NCBI GenBank assembly: GCA_032158125.1
Contig: JASKOT010000001.1
Location: forward strand, 620,001 to 684,000
Origin: Papiliotrema nemorosa
Lineage: Eukaryota; Basidiomycota; Tremellomycetes; Tremellales; Rhynchogastremaceae
DNA length: 64,000 bases
Direction: 5' to 3'
Part shown: positions 11,279 to 21,413 of the stretch, piece after piece
Layout: the number at the start of each line of letters is the position of its first letter
Position numbering within the stretch: position 1 is the first letter of the stretch
The notes under the pieces: model-generated
What the model was told of the DNA's origin: nothing
The model's input: the letters and a program-made list of their open reading frames with translations, nothing else
Database searches by the model: none
Translations under genes and position numbers: made by a program

Positions 11279-11405
11279 ATACGAGTGTATCATATCATGA
11301 CCGCCACGACCATGCACGAATCTGACAGGACTATTCTCGTCTTTATGCCCTATAACTGTACTGCCCTATTAGTGTACAACGTTGAGGCATAGTCCCAGTT
11401 GCTTT

Positions 11406-13242
11406 CTATCTCCTTCTCCGTGCCTCTTCTCTCCCTGCTGGGGTCATATCATGCCGCAGATCTTTCGCCTTTTGCACCGCCGTTTCTCCGAGATCCTTCA
11501 CTTCAGAGGCAGCTCTCGCTCGCAACGCTTTTGTTTTCCGTGCAGCTTCGTTCCATCCTTCGGAAAGCTGTTGCTGAGAGGCTCGATGAGATGTCGGCCT
11601 GTAGACATTTACCGCCAGGATGTAGAGTACCAGCATTGCCATTCCACCCCATACCGCACTGACATCAGCGTCCACACCCTCTTCATGTTTCCAGAACGGG
11701 CTCAACTCACGCTTGAAAGGCCAACTTTTCTTCCGCTTTGGTGACTTCCACCCAGATCCAGCTCAGTCCAACGAGGACAATCCCAGCTGGCCACACCCAA
11801 TAAAACATTATCTTCTGAAAATAATCCTTGATCCGCACCTCCAAGATCATCTCCTTCTTCCTACTCTGCCCTTGCCATTCTGCCGGGTCGAAGCCGTTAT
11901 CTTCCCCAGCGCGATTTATTTCTTCTTGAGTGGGACCACGCGGTGGTTCATTGAAGAAACAACACAGGAAGACGGTATGTGGAGGAGTAAACGTGTCGCC
12001 ACATGTTGCGTTGAGCGTCATCCATATGAACAGGGCTGTGAACACAACCCCAACCCCTCCCAGGGTAAGCAAGAGGATAGAAAGTGTCTGTGGTCTCAGG
12101 AAGAAGTTTGCGGATCCAACCTCGACGTTGTAGGCCGGTTGTAAAGTACAAGCCCCTCTGAACATTAGCAACCTGTGGACCCATACACGATTCCCCAGTC
12201 GGCTAATCACTCACCCCTGACAATAACCCAATCCACCAAGATCATACCCACCAACACTTGCAAATACCCACCAATCCATCATCCCCGTGCCCCCGATCGC
12301 TGTCATCCCCAAGCAAGTCAAAAATCCAATGATAAATGCTGATTTTTGTCTCAGCCAGGACCATATCCGCCACTGCACCATCGACGTCCAACAATCCGTA
12401 CAGCCAGAACAGCATCCACAGTTTCCACAACAATCGCTTCCCCCATAATCATCATCACCCTGTAGATCTCTTCCCTTGAACGCGCCGCGTTCTGGATCTG
12501 ACGGATCTGTGGGTTTTGATTGACTTCTTGAAACAGCGGCAGATCCTGACCTTGTGCTATTGTTCAACGTTGGGGCCGAAGAGAGATTCCGATTGGATTC
12601 TGGGGGATATTCGGGCTTCCTACCCGAGCCACGAGGTACAGGTGTTCTCTCAGTACGTGTGCGCGAACGAGGTTGACGACTTGACGTGGAGTCCGCAGTC
12701 GATTGTCGCCGAGGAGTTTTTCTAGGAGGGGGCTTGCTCGCCTCTGCATCGTCCTCCTCGCTACTGTCGTTTGGCCTCCTTGAAGTCGACCTCGACTGTG
12801 CCCGACTTGCGCTGCTGGATGCTTTGCCGCTCGACTTCTCATTGGCTGTATCACTATCACTGCCCTCACTTGCTGTTCTGCTTTGACTATCCGCTCTCGA
12901 CGTGGGCCTCTTCTCACTCGGTGCTTTAGAGGTCCCTCTACTCGGTCCAGGAGTCGTATCCTTCCCAACTTTACTATCATCTAAATTAAAGTCCATCTCC
13001 TCTTTGAACTTGTTCAGTCTCGGAGGAGGCGTGGCTTTCTTCCTCACTTCATGACCCATCACTATGGGCTTGGCTCGTGGAGTCGACTTTGAAGGAGGAG
13101 GGTCCGAATCGGATTCATCAGAAGTGGTGATATCCTCTGTGGAAGTGGTGAGCTCGCTACTTTCATCTTCGCTTGAACTAGGTGCTGCCGATTTTTTAGC
13201 TGGTGGTTTCCTGCCACTGGAGCCGGGACTCGAGGACGACAT
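11406..13242 (-). CDS. Cys-rich multi-pass membrane protein of unknown function (575 aa)
   Basis: Exons 13242-12215, 12157-11711 and 11658-11406, introns 57 and 52 nt. The first ~240 residues are disordered (Ser, Glu, Lys, Arg, Pro; SDSDPPP, RSRTRTERTP). A cysteine-dense patch (DCCGNCGCCSGCTDCW) immediately precedes the first membrane helix (FIIGFLTCLGMTAIGG). More helices follow: ILLLTLGGVGVVFTALFIWM, IMFYWVWPAGIVLVGLSWIW and MAMLVLYILAVNVY. The C-terminal tail is charged and helical. The clustered cysteines beside a membrane suggest S-acylation or metal binding; this is inference. I do not recognise the family. The 3' end is 127 bp from the convergent TEL2 end. Confidence 0.75.
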
Positions 13243-13568
13243 CTCAACGCGGCGAGTGGAGCCTGTCCAGATGCCCTAGGTGAATATGTCCATATGCAGT
13301 GGAGTCAGGGGCGATGTGTGAGCTCAGAGCTGGCAATGTTGACCGCGATGAGCCAGGAGCCGTAGACCAGACCTTCCTTTCCAGGTAGTACTAGGGTGAT
13401 CAAAGGATGTCGCACATTGCCCCCCGGTTTTTGCTCTGTGACACAAGGTGAAACAAGTCAACAGGATGGCTCGGCCATTAGCAACGATAGGCTGTCCCAC
13501 TCCAAGAGGGACTCCGCCTGAACCTGAGTTTATGAGCTCAGGATAATGGGCGCACGACATGCATTTCA
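13243..13568. other. Intergenic region between two co-oriented reverse-strand genes
   Basis: Holds the promoter of the Cys-rich membrane protein and the 3' UTR of the NAD kinase gene. No coding exon seen. Confidence 0.5.
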
Positions 13569-16433
13569 TCAACACTCTGAAGTCTCGTCGCTCATATCCG
13601 ACGCAGAGTCATCTTGACCGAAGAACGCAAAAGCCTTCGCTTTACAAATCTCCTCTTTCCGCTTTCCCGGTCGGCTAGCTTGGACACTCAGGTCAGAGAC
13701 TGATCGTCCGGCATGAGGTCGGGGTGTGCGAGCTCCACGATGTTGTGTATTCGGGGAGCTAGAAGAGTGCGCTAGTTCGTGCGTCACGCCTCCCCGTCCA
13801 GTCGGAATGGCGTGGACACCATCCACTCTCATATTGCCCATCTCGCCCCGGATGTGATCTCGCTGACCGACCTCTCCATCCCTGCTGTCAATCTCGGCCG
13901 CCGCCAAAGCTTCGACCAGATGGCGCTGTGACAGTCGCGGAGGCGCAGAGTAGGGCGTCACGAAGCGATCGGGGGTATCGACCCCTGACTTATGCGGCGC
14001 ATAGTCGAGTCTGGAAAGTAACGGTATACGAGGATCGATAGGGTGGTTTTGAGGGGATGAAGGATTGGTGTTCTCGCCCCCTGATTTGCTACACAAGTCA
14101 GCACTTTTTGACGGACTAAAAACCCACTCGTCAATGTCAAACTCTTCTTCTTCGTCGTCCTCGTCTTTCTCCTCGTCTTCTTCTTCCTCTTGGTGAGGCT
14201 CCCGGGCATCCTGTCGTGCGGATTCGGATGCTTTCTGTCCAGATCTCTTGGGGTTATTCTTCGCGGGCTCGTTGTCCTCCTCCACCACTACGAATGATTT
14301 CTGCTTTTCCCTCTCGTTCCAGCGTAAGGTCCTGGAGATGGAGCTGAACCAATCGGTGGAAGCTTTGTCCGCGCAAACTGTCGGGAAGGGGTATTTGGAG
14401 GCGGTCACCTTGATATGATCTCCCTCTGGAGGTCAGAAATGCAAAATCAGAACGACTCACGCTTGAGCTCGACTCGACCTCGACCATCAAAGCTCGCCCA
14501 GGCGGTACTCCGTGAATTGTACGGGACACAGATACGTAGCTCCATGCTATCAGGCAAGAGCATGGGTCGGAAAGATAACGTGTGAGGGCAGATGGGTGTG
14601 ATGAGCAGGGCAGGGATTTGAGGGTGAACCAATGAGCCTCCAGCGGATAGAGAGTAAGCGGTGGATCCTGTAGGTGTGGAAACAGTCAAGCCGTCGGCCT
14701 GGACCGTGGTCAAGTGGTGTTCGTCGCCTGATATCAGCGCACCCTCACGAGCGCTACTCACCGAACAGTTCCAAGAGGGAGACAAAAGGACTCGGTCCGC
14801 GATCGACCACCAAATCGTTCAACACTTCAAACTGCTCGACAGCTCGGGTGGAGAAACACATGATCTCCTTGTCCTTGCCTCCTAGAGTCACATCGTCCTC
14901 GTCTCTCTGGGAGGATCCTTCTAGCGCTTCCCAACCACTGCGATCCACCTGAGACATGAGAATCTCCCCGCCGGGCTTTTTGATCGCCTTGCGCCGCTTG
15001 CCGTCTTTGCTCGATTGATTTGCTTCTTCCGGTGCGATGGCACGGTACACGGTACAGGTGAATCGCATCCGGAGATTGACCCGAATCCCATCGTCGATGA
15101 CCTTGTCCATGGTGGGTTTATACTTGGCAAAGTCGAAGTTAGTTAAAAAGCCGAGCGAGCCGAGGGCAAAGGGGAGCACAGGCGGGACGATCCGTTGGCT
15201 AGGATGAGTGTTGGTTTGCAGAGGTACTCACAATAGCCAGGAGGTGAAAAGGACTGTCCCATCTCCGCCAAGCTGGGATGAGCGCCAAAATCAAGTGTGT
15301 ACTCACAGTGATGACAAAATCAAACAATTGAGGGCTGTTTGAGCACATTTCGCTGGTCCAGTACCTCAGTTGCCCCTCATCTTTCCTCTTGCCCGCTTCG
15401 CTTAGACTGACACTTGACGGGTAGGCGGAGAGGGTGTTGACACTGGTGGTCGAGCTGGATCTTCGCCGCCCGACAGGCTCAAACAGCTGAGGATGATCTT
15501 TTGCTAGACCAGCCGCATCGAATCGCTTGGAGGAGCGTAATTGGGCATCGACGTAGACGACCATGCCTCTTTCGCTTGATCCCGGTCGTGGAGGATTGTC
15601 TGTGGAAGAGGCGGGTCTTTTGTTCATGAGGTAGAGGGCAAGCTCCCGAGTGAGCTTGATCAGGCGGTTGTCTCGGGCTTTGGTGACGATGAGTACGTGT
15701 TGTATTCTGGACCGAACTCTTGTACGGCCTGGAAATGAGTATCATCCTGGGTAGAGGACGCACCGAGCTCTTTGGACATTTCCCGTACGCCCTGTGCGGT
15801 CTCTGCGAGCTGTTTGGTAAGGCTACCACCCTCTTCATCGTCGTCTACTAGATCTCCGTCGAGGATGGCGCTGCCTCCAGCTTGACTGGACCTGTCCGAA
15901 TCGTAGCCGGGTGATCTTTCGCTACGACCGTTGAGGATGGGACTGGTGGGTTTGGCGGGGTGATTGTTCGGGCGAGAGCTGTGCGCGTGAGAGTGGTGAG
16001 CATGCCGAGACAGGTGTTGTGGCATTGCGCGTACGGGCGTCGGGCCATTGTGCAGGTGGGGGCGATGCGGATGAGGCGTAGAAGCTGACGTATGGGTGCC
16101 CTGCCCGGTCCCCCTCGAACCGAGCCAGTCTTGCAACGATCCATGTCGGTCCAAGTGGGAGTGAATGAAACACGGAGACGTTTGGGGGATCGTGCTTTTG
16201 TTGTGAGGAGGGGATAGCTGGCTGGGTGGTGCAGTGGAGGCATCGCCCTGGGAGGGAGCGCCGGGAGCCTGGATACGGGATAGGGGAGAGGGAGGAGCGG
16301 GTTGTCGGATGCGTGATGATGATGGAACGGGAACTGAAGTTGTAGGAGTCTGTGAGTCGGTGGATGAAGCGCCAGGGGAGACGTCAATGGTAGGGTTGGG
16401 ACGGAGAGTGTCTGATTTCGACATGTCGCTCAT
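13569..16433 (-). CDS. NAD(H) kinase (897 aa from the chosen start)
   Basis: Six exons: 16433-15764, 15728-15307, 15272-15232, 15198-14762, 14727-14461 and 14425-13569; introns only 33-35 nt. The enzyme phosphorylates NAD(H) with ATP to NADP(H). Family blocks in order: [31 protein letters not shown], the LGGDGT active-site motif at about residue 365 (encoded by a 41-nt exon), [13 protein letters not shown], and the NAD-binding segment around [20 protein letters not shown] with [16 protein letters not shown]. Residues 1-220 are a disordered Ser/Pro/His-rich leader and the last ~240 residues an acidic extension ([18 protein letters not shown]), both longer than in yeast UTR1. The ATG at 16433 was chosen because the preceding candidate exon (16787-16536) cannot be joined in frame. 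Core assignment is very secure; the N-terminus is uncertain. Confidence 0.92.
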
Positions 16434-16976
16434 GGTGAGCAGCACAGGGATGTGATCGGCTTGAGGCGATACAAAGTGATCAGAGTCTGGGCTGACGGAC
16501 ACTGTCAAGCCTGCCAGACCAAAGAGCTGGGATTAGTCGTCACCTGAAAAAGGGCTTACCTCTCGTTGTTGAGCAGATTGCAGCTCTAGCCGACGCAGAA
16601 AGGACGCTCTTCGAGAACAATCCGGCCGGGCCGGCGGGCTGCGAACTCGGTCAAAAAGATGTGCGCCCTTGAGCGTGGGCGTTGAAGGGGACACGGGGGT
16701 GAAAGAGCCGGATTGATCAGTGCCAAGGGCGTGGGGTTGAGGTATGATGAGGTTGAGAGATGGAGAGGGTGGACCAAGGGATGTCATGATGACTGGAAAT
16801 CGAGGTGGACTCGCGGTGATCTCCGGGGATCGTGCACCTTCTGACCTCTACGCATGGCAGACATCTGGTCAGGCAGCATATATATACAGTAGATGCAGGT
16901 CGGTCTATGCAACGATACCAAATCTCGGCTCGCCTGGGTCACCAAGTCTACCGTCGCCATGCACCGCTCTATGCCT
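16434..16976. other. 5' region of NAD kinase gene with an upstream exon-like ORF
   Basis: This interval separates the NAD kinase ATG from the THI6 stop codon. It contains a reverse-strand ATG at 16787 with 78 Ser/Pro-rich codons that end at a consensus donor (GTAAGC at 16548-16543). Splicing to the next acceptor (CAG before 16510) would put TGA immediately after the junction, so this exon is either a 5'-UTR exon carrying a uORF or an N-terminal exon out of frame. Confidence 0.5.
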
Positions 16977-18833
16977 CTATGCGACAATCTCGACATTGGC
17001 TCGACGCTTCACCTCGTCTACCTTCAAGTTGTACAGCTCGTCTATCAGTGCCGCTCTGAATGTCCCAGGGCCCTTCACATCTGGTCGTGCAGCTGCAACC
17101 TCTGCGGCGATGTTGACGGCGAGGACACTGTCGTCAGTGACACGCGTAGGTATAGACTCACCCAGTCAAGGCGCCCAACAACATGTCTCCTTGCACCAGT
17201 CGCGAGGCCTCGAAGAGGGGTGAATTTTGTGCCAGATAGTCCAGTCGCGCCGAGGCGCAGTAGGTGGCTACCAATGTTCCGGTCATACAGCCTGACCCAG
17301 TGATCACCCCGAGCTGAGTAAGCGGACGTCTGGAGGTGAGCTCACCAGCTCGTGCCCGTTGGACACTTTGAGTACGATATTGCCATCGGAAATGTAGTCG
17401 GAGACTCCCGTGAGGACAATAATGCAGGCTACGATCAGCACAATCATGAAGAGTACTCACCCTTGGCTCGCGCAAGCCTCTTGACCACCCCTGCCGGGTC
17501 TGAAAACCCTGAGCCGGTGGAATCGACACCACGGCTGGCAACTTCGCTGGACTTGGCTAGTGCTGCGATTTCTGCGGCGTTGCCCTTGATGACCGCTGGG
17601 TGCCAGTGGGATAGCAGTTCTAGAGTGAGCGGGACAACAACTCAGCGCACCTTGGGCAATCTTTGAGCGGTAGGCTGTAGCTCCGATGGCGACTGGGTCG
17701 AAGATGATGGGCTTGCGATTGATATTGGCAGCTCGACCCGCAGCCAGCATACCGTCTTTGTCTTTGATGGTTCTGAGGTCAGCGGAGCTGAGTGGAGGCG
17801 TACCCAAAGTTGACCAGTAATGCACCGATCACCTTGCTCAAGTCTACGACGTCGTCGGGGTGGGTTGCCATGATGGGTGAAGCACCCACGGCGAGGGTCG
17901 CATTGGCAGAGTCATTGATGACGACGTTGTTGGTGATCTGCGTGAGATCTGCACGAGGGGATAACTCACTTGGTTGACCAGTGGAGTCTCTCTACGGGTC
18001 ACCTGGATGAGGTTTCCCACCTCATCGAGCATGTCATTGACAGAAAGACCCTCTTTCGTCCTGAATAACCCAGCCGACGGTGTCTGGCGACTCTGGTGGA
18101 ACGAGTCGAGAACCACTTTGAGCTCATTCGCCGCGGCTTTGGGCGTTTGCGATCCGACGATATCTGATATGACGGCAATCCCAGCGAGGGCCTTTCCCTT
18201 GGGTGAGATGGAGGCATGGAGAAGTTGGGGTAAATTCGGTAGGTGGATCCCCCCTATGGTCAGAGGGATCGAGAAAGCGTGCTCACCTATGGCGACGGCA
18301 TCGACGTTGGTACCCGCGAGTGTGTCTAGTATTTCTCCGACTCCATCGGGGCCCAAAGCCTTTTTGCCCTTTAGATCTTTGCTCGACGTGTCCCACACAG
18401 CTCCTATCCCGACATAATCCGTCCCACCTTCTACTGCGCGTTGTGCGTCGGAGACTTTGCCCACTGATTGACCGATGATTGCGTCGGGGCCTACGAGTTG
18501 ACGAGCGAGGTCGAGTGGGGCGTCTGTTTGGCCAATGTGGATACCGGCGGTGCCGACTGCAAGGTGGACGTCTATACGGTCGTTGATGAGGACGGGGACG
18601 TTGTACTTGTCGCACAGGGCTTTGGTCTTTCGGGCAATCTCGATGAACTCGCCCGTGTCGACTGTCTTTTCGCGGACTTGAACCAGGGTGACCCCTCCTT
18701 GGAGAGATTCTTCAAGACTTTCATAATAATCCTATCATCAGCGGACGAGAGGAGGTCGACTTGCCTTGCCCGGCGGGAGGAGCTCTCTCCCCGTGACGAG
18801 GTAGAGCGAGTAGTCTAACGTCCTCTTAGGCAT
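16977..18833 (-). CDS. THI6: Bifunctional thiamine-phosphate synthase / hydroxyethylthiazole kinase (THI6, 532 aa)
   Basis: Nine exons: 18833-18765, 18731-18287, 18253-17970, 17937-17804, 17772-17651, 17619-17461, 17428-17346, 17313-17162 and 17127-16977; introns 31-34 nt, the first with a GC donor (AAG|GCAAGT). The N-terminal half (about 1-240) is the ThiE-type TMP synthase: MPKRTLDYSLYLVTGRELLP, TLVQVREKTVDTGEFI, LINDRIDVHLAVG, GIHIGQTDAPLDLAR, IIGQSVGKVSDAQRA and DYVGIGAVW. The C-terminal half is the ThiM-type kinase: NNVVINDSANATLAVGASPI, IIFDPVAIGATAYR, VIKGNAAEIAAL, SRGVDSTG and the ITGSGCMTGTLVA active-site block. The fusion makes thiamine phosphate from HMP-PP and thiazole phosphate, and salvages thiazole. 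A divergent gene starts 515 bp away. No TPP riboswitch core was seen upstream or in the introns. Confidence 0.94.
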
Positions 18834-19348
18834 TGTCTAAGTGTTCACAATGAACCAGGAGGGATGACTGCGCCCCAAGTGTATACTAAATGAGGTGACT
18901 TAACCTCGAAGTTTGTGTTGTTATGCTGCACTGCCAAAGTGGTCGAATAGGACATGGAAACTGAGTCTGTAGTGCGGGGGCCCATCGATCGCTGCAAGAT
19001 CTGTGGCCGCAGCCAGAAGTCGTTGACAGCGTTCAGAATGTCTGAAAACCGGCGATGGTTAGGTCAAACATGTATGTCCGATGCGTCTATACGGTAAGTG
19101 CACTAGTGCTACAGCCACCTTGATAGTCGCTGCGGCTGCTGTCGGTGGCTAGAGGCTTTAGCCACCCCAAAGCCGGACTCGCAGGAGGCTTTGGACATTC
19201 GCTGTACCATGCTTGCGACTTGATCAGCACTCATCTTTGGTTGGATCACGATGAATTACTCTGTGACTAGGATCCCGTATCGTGCTGTCCAACATTGCGC
19301 TCCACACAGTACTCGTACTTGCATCCACCGAAAACGCAGGGCAGTGAC
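18834..19348. promoter_or_regulatory. Divergent promoter region between THI6 and the twin-ABC gene
   Basis: 515 bp between two divergent start codons. I looked for a eukaryotic TPP riboswitch (CTGAGA and CCTGAT cores with a splice site) and found none. No coding exon seen. Confidence 0.5.
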
Positions 19349-21105
19349 ATGACTACAGGCACCGCGGGGCTCCAGGATACTACAAATCATCTTTCGACTC
19401 GTCTCTCTACCAGTCATCCAAACGCTAAATTGAATGCCCACCTCCAACCACTCATACCATTGATGAAGAGCGCGCTACCACTGGTGCGCCTACCGCCAAA
19501 CGCCGTATCCCATCGATTTGGCACACCCCCTACAGCGCCCCGCTCAACCGCCCTCCTACGTTTCCCCTCATCCGGATGGACCATTGACACGCCCAACTCG
19601 TCCAAACAAGGCTGGGCCATTGTAGGCGATGCTGAAGGCCGACGACTCGCTGTCGAGGTGGGCCATCTACCTAACTCGCTGACCACAGACGCTCCTCGGT
19701 CGACACCGGCTCCATCCCATTCCCCCTCCACCGGGCTTCTTTCCTCACGTTGCAACTCTCCCCTCTTCCAATTCCCGACCCATAAGGCATCTTGCATTCG
19801 CTCGGCCACCACCCTCGGGCGAGTTTACCGATTTCACCGCCCGCTATGGAGCCCTCCAAGAGGAAGACAAATTGACATTCCGCCAAACCCTCAACGCGCT
19901 ACATCCCCCACCCTCTCCCGACGAAATCGACCAAGTCGCCAAAACGATGCGGATAGACCACCTGCTCGACCTACCTCTCGTCTCCCAATCATCTGGCCAA
20001 ACCCGTCGAGGTAGAATAGCTGCTGCTCTATTGACCAAACCCCTCCTCCTCTTACTCGAAGATCCAATGGCTGGGCTAGACACCAATTCCCGTGCAGAGG
20101 TCTCCCACCTTTTGGGTCGACTCAACGAGGACGCTATCCGGGTGGTCCTAGTCCAAAGATCCAAGGGTGAACCTCTCCCGCCATGGGTGACGGACATTGT
20201 TGAAATCAAGGGCGGCGACGTATGGATCGGTAAACGAGACGAATGGGAGCCGTCCGTTGATACCGTCGCGCACATCGACGAGGTGAACGATGAGCCAGGA
20301 CTCACCCCATCTGACCCCGTAGTGAAGCTCCAAGACGTCTCGGTATCCTACGGCGAAGGCTCACGGCCTGTACTCAAAAGCGTCTCTTGGGAGATTCTCC
20401 CCGGCTCAAGGTGGCACCTTCAAGGAGCCAACGGTGAGCCATATCTCCCATCGCACTGATTTCAGGCTCTGGAAAGACCACCCTACTTTCCATTATCCTC
20501 GGGCACCACCCCCGCTCCTTTTCCCTCCCGGCCTCCTCCCTCACCCTATTCTCTAAACCCCGCCGCTCCATTCCCTCACCCAAACTACGGTCCATGATCG
20601 GCCACACATCGCCCGAAATCTTTGCCTCATTTCCCCGAGGAATGAGCCTCTCCGCATTCCACGCCGTTGGCACCGGATTCGAGGGGGTCTTCTCATACCG
20701 CAGCATGAACCCGGAACAAAAGGCGCGCATACTGGATCTCATCACCTACGTTTCCCCCTTGCTATCCTCCAAGCTCAGTGTCATTGATATTGCCAAGAGA
20801 GATTTCGCCCACTTCACCCCATCCCAACAAGCTCTACTCCTCTTTCTCCGAGCCATCGTGTCCCGACCACCCCTCCTGATCCTCGACGAGCCGAGTCAAG
20901 GGATGGACGAGGTGATCTGGGATAAGTGTAAAGAGCTGCTCAAGCGAGAATGGGTAGAGAATCCACAACAGGCGGTCATTGTTGTATCTCATTACGACGA
21001 TGAGGTGCGTGGAGCCATCGATGGAGCTGATGCTAGGTGCCGTGGAGTAAAACCCGTGGCAAGGTGATCAGTCTGGTCAACGGTGAAGCGTCTTTCCCGC
21101 CATGA
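19349..21105 (+). CDS. Soluble twin-ABC ATPase (ModF/PhrA-like, yeast YDR061W type), 553 aa
   Basis: Four exons: 19349-19657, 19689-20433, 20466-21004 and 21037-21105; introns 31-32 nt. There are two nucleotide-binding domains and no membrane segment. In the first, the Walker A position reads VGDAEGRRLAVETLLG, lacking the Gly-Lys-Ser/Thr core, whereas the signature-like SQSSGQTRRGR and Walker B LLLLLEDPMAGLD are kept. In the second, Walker A is intact (GANGSGKTTLL, near residue 350) and Walker B is PPLLILDEPSQGMD, while the signature is weak (FTPSQQALL). The last exon encodes the usual end after the H-loop (SHYDDEVPW). The first ATG in this frame is at 19349 (an earlier TTG is not used). Substrate unknown; family members are called ABC-like ATPases without an assigned transport function. 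Confidence 0.8.
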
Positions 21106-21413
21106 GATGCGGTCAAACAAGGCCATGCACACTTTTATCCCATGTATACGATCTAGTATATACCACGCACCGTATACAAATGCATCACGAGCCGTGCAAA
21201 CAGGTCTCGCGAATTCCGGGCAATTGCGCCACACTTGAACCCTGAATGGGGATCGTCTGGCATCTCAACTCGCTCCTGACCATTCATCGACCGTCTTTAC
21301 ATCTCACTCTACAAGATAGTCTTATCCTTCTTGGTGCAGATCTCACCCATCTAACCCTCCGGTCTTCCCACTGTACATACGGTATTTCGGCTGCAACGCC
21401 CTGGTAATTCAAC
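21106..21413. promoter_or_regulatory. Intergenic promoter region of vigilin
   Basis: 308 bp between two forward genes; pyrimidine-rich from about 21330. No coding exon seen. Confidence 0.45.

Noticed and set aside
18834..19348. TPP riboswitch upstream of THI6
   Set aside because: Looked for CTGAGA and CCTGAT cores on the reverse strand with nearby splice sites; not present.
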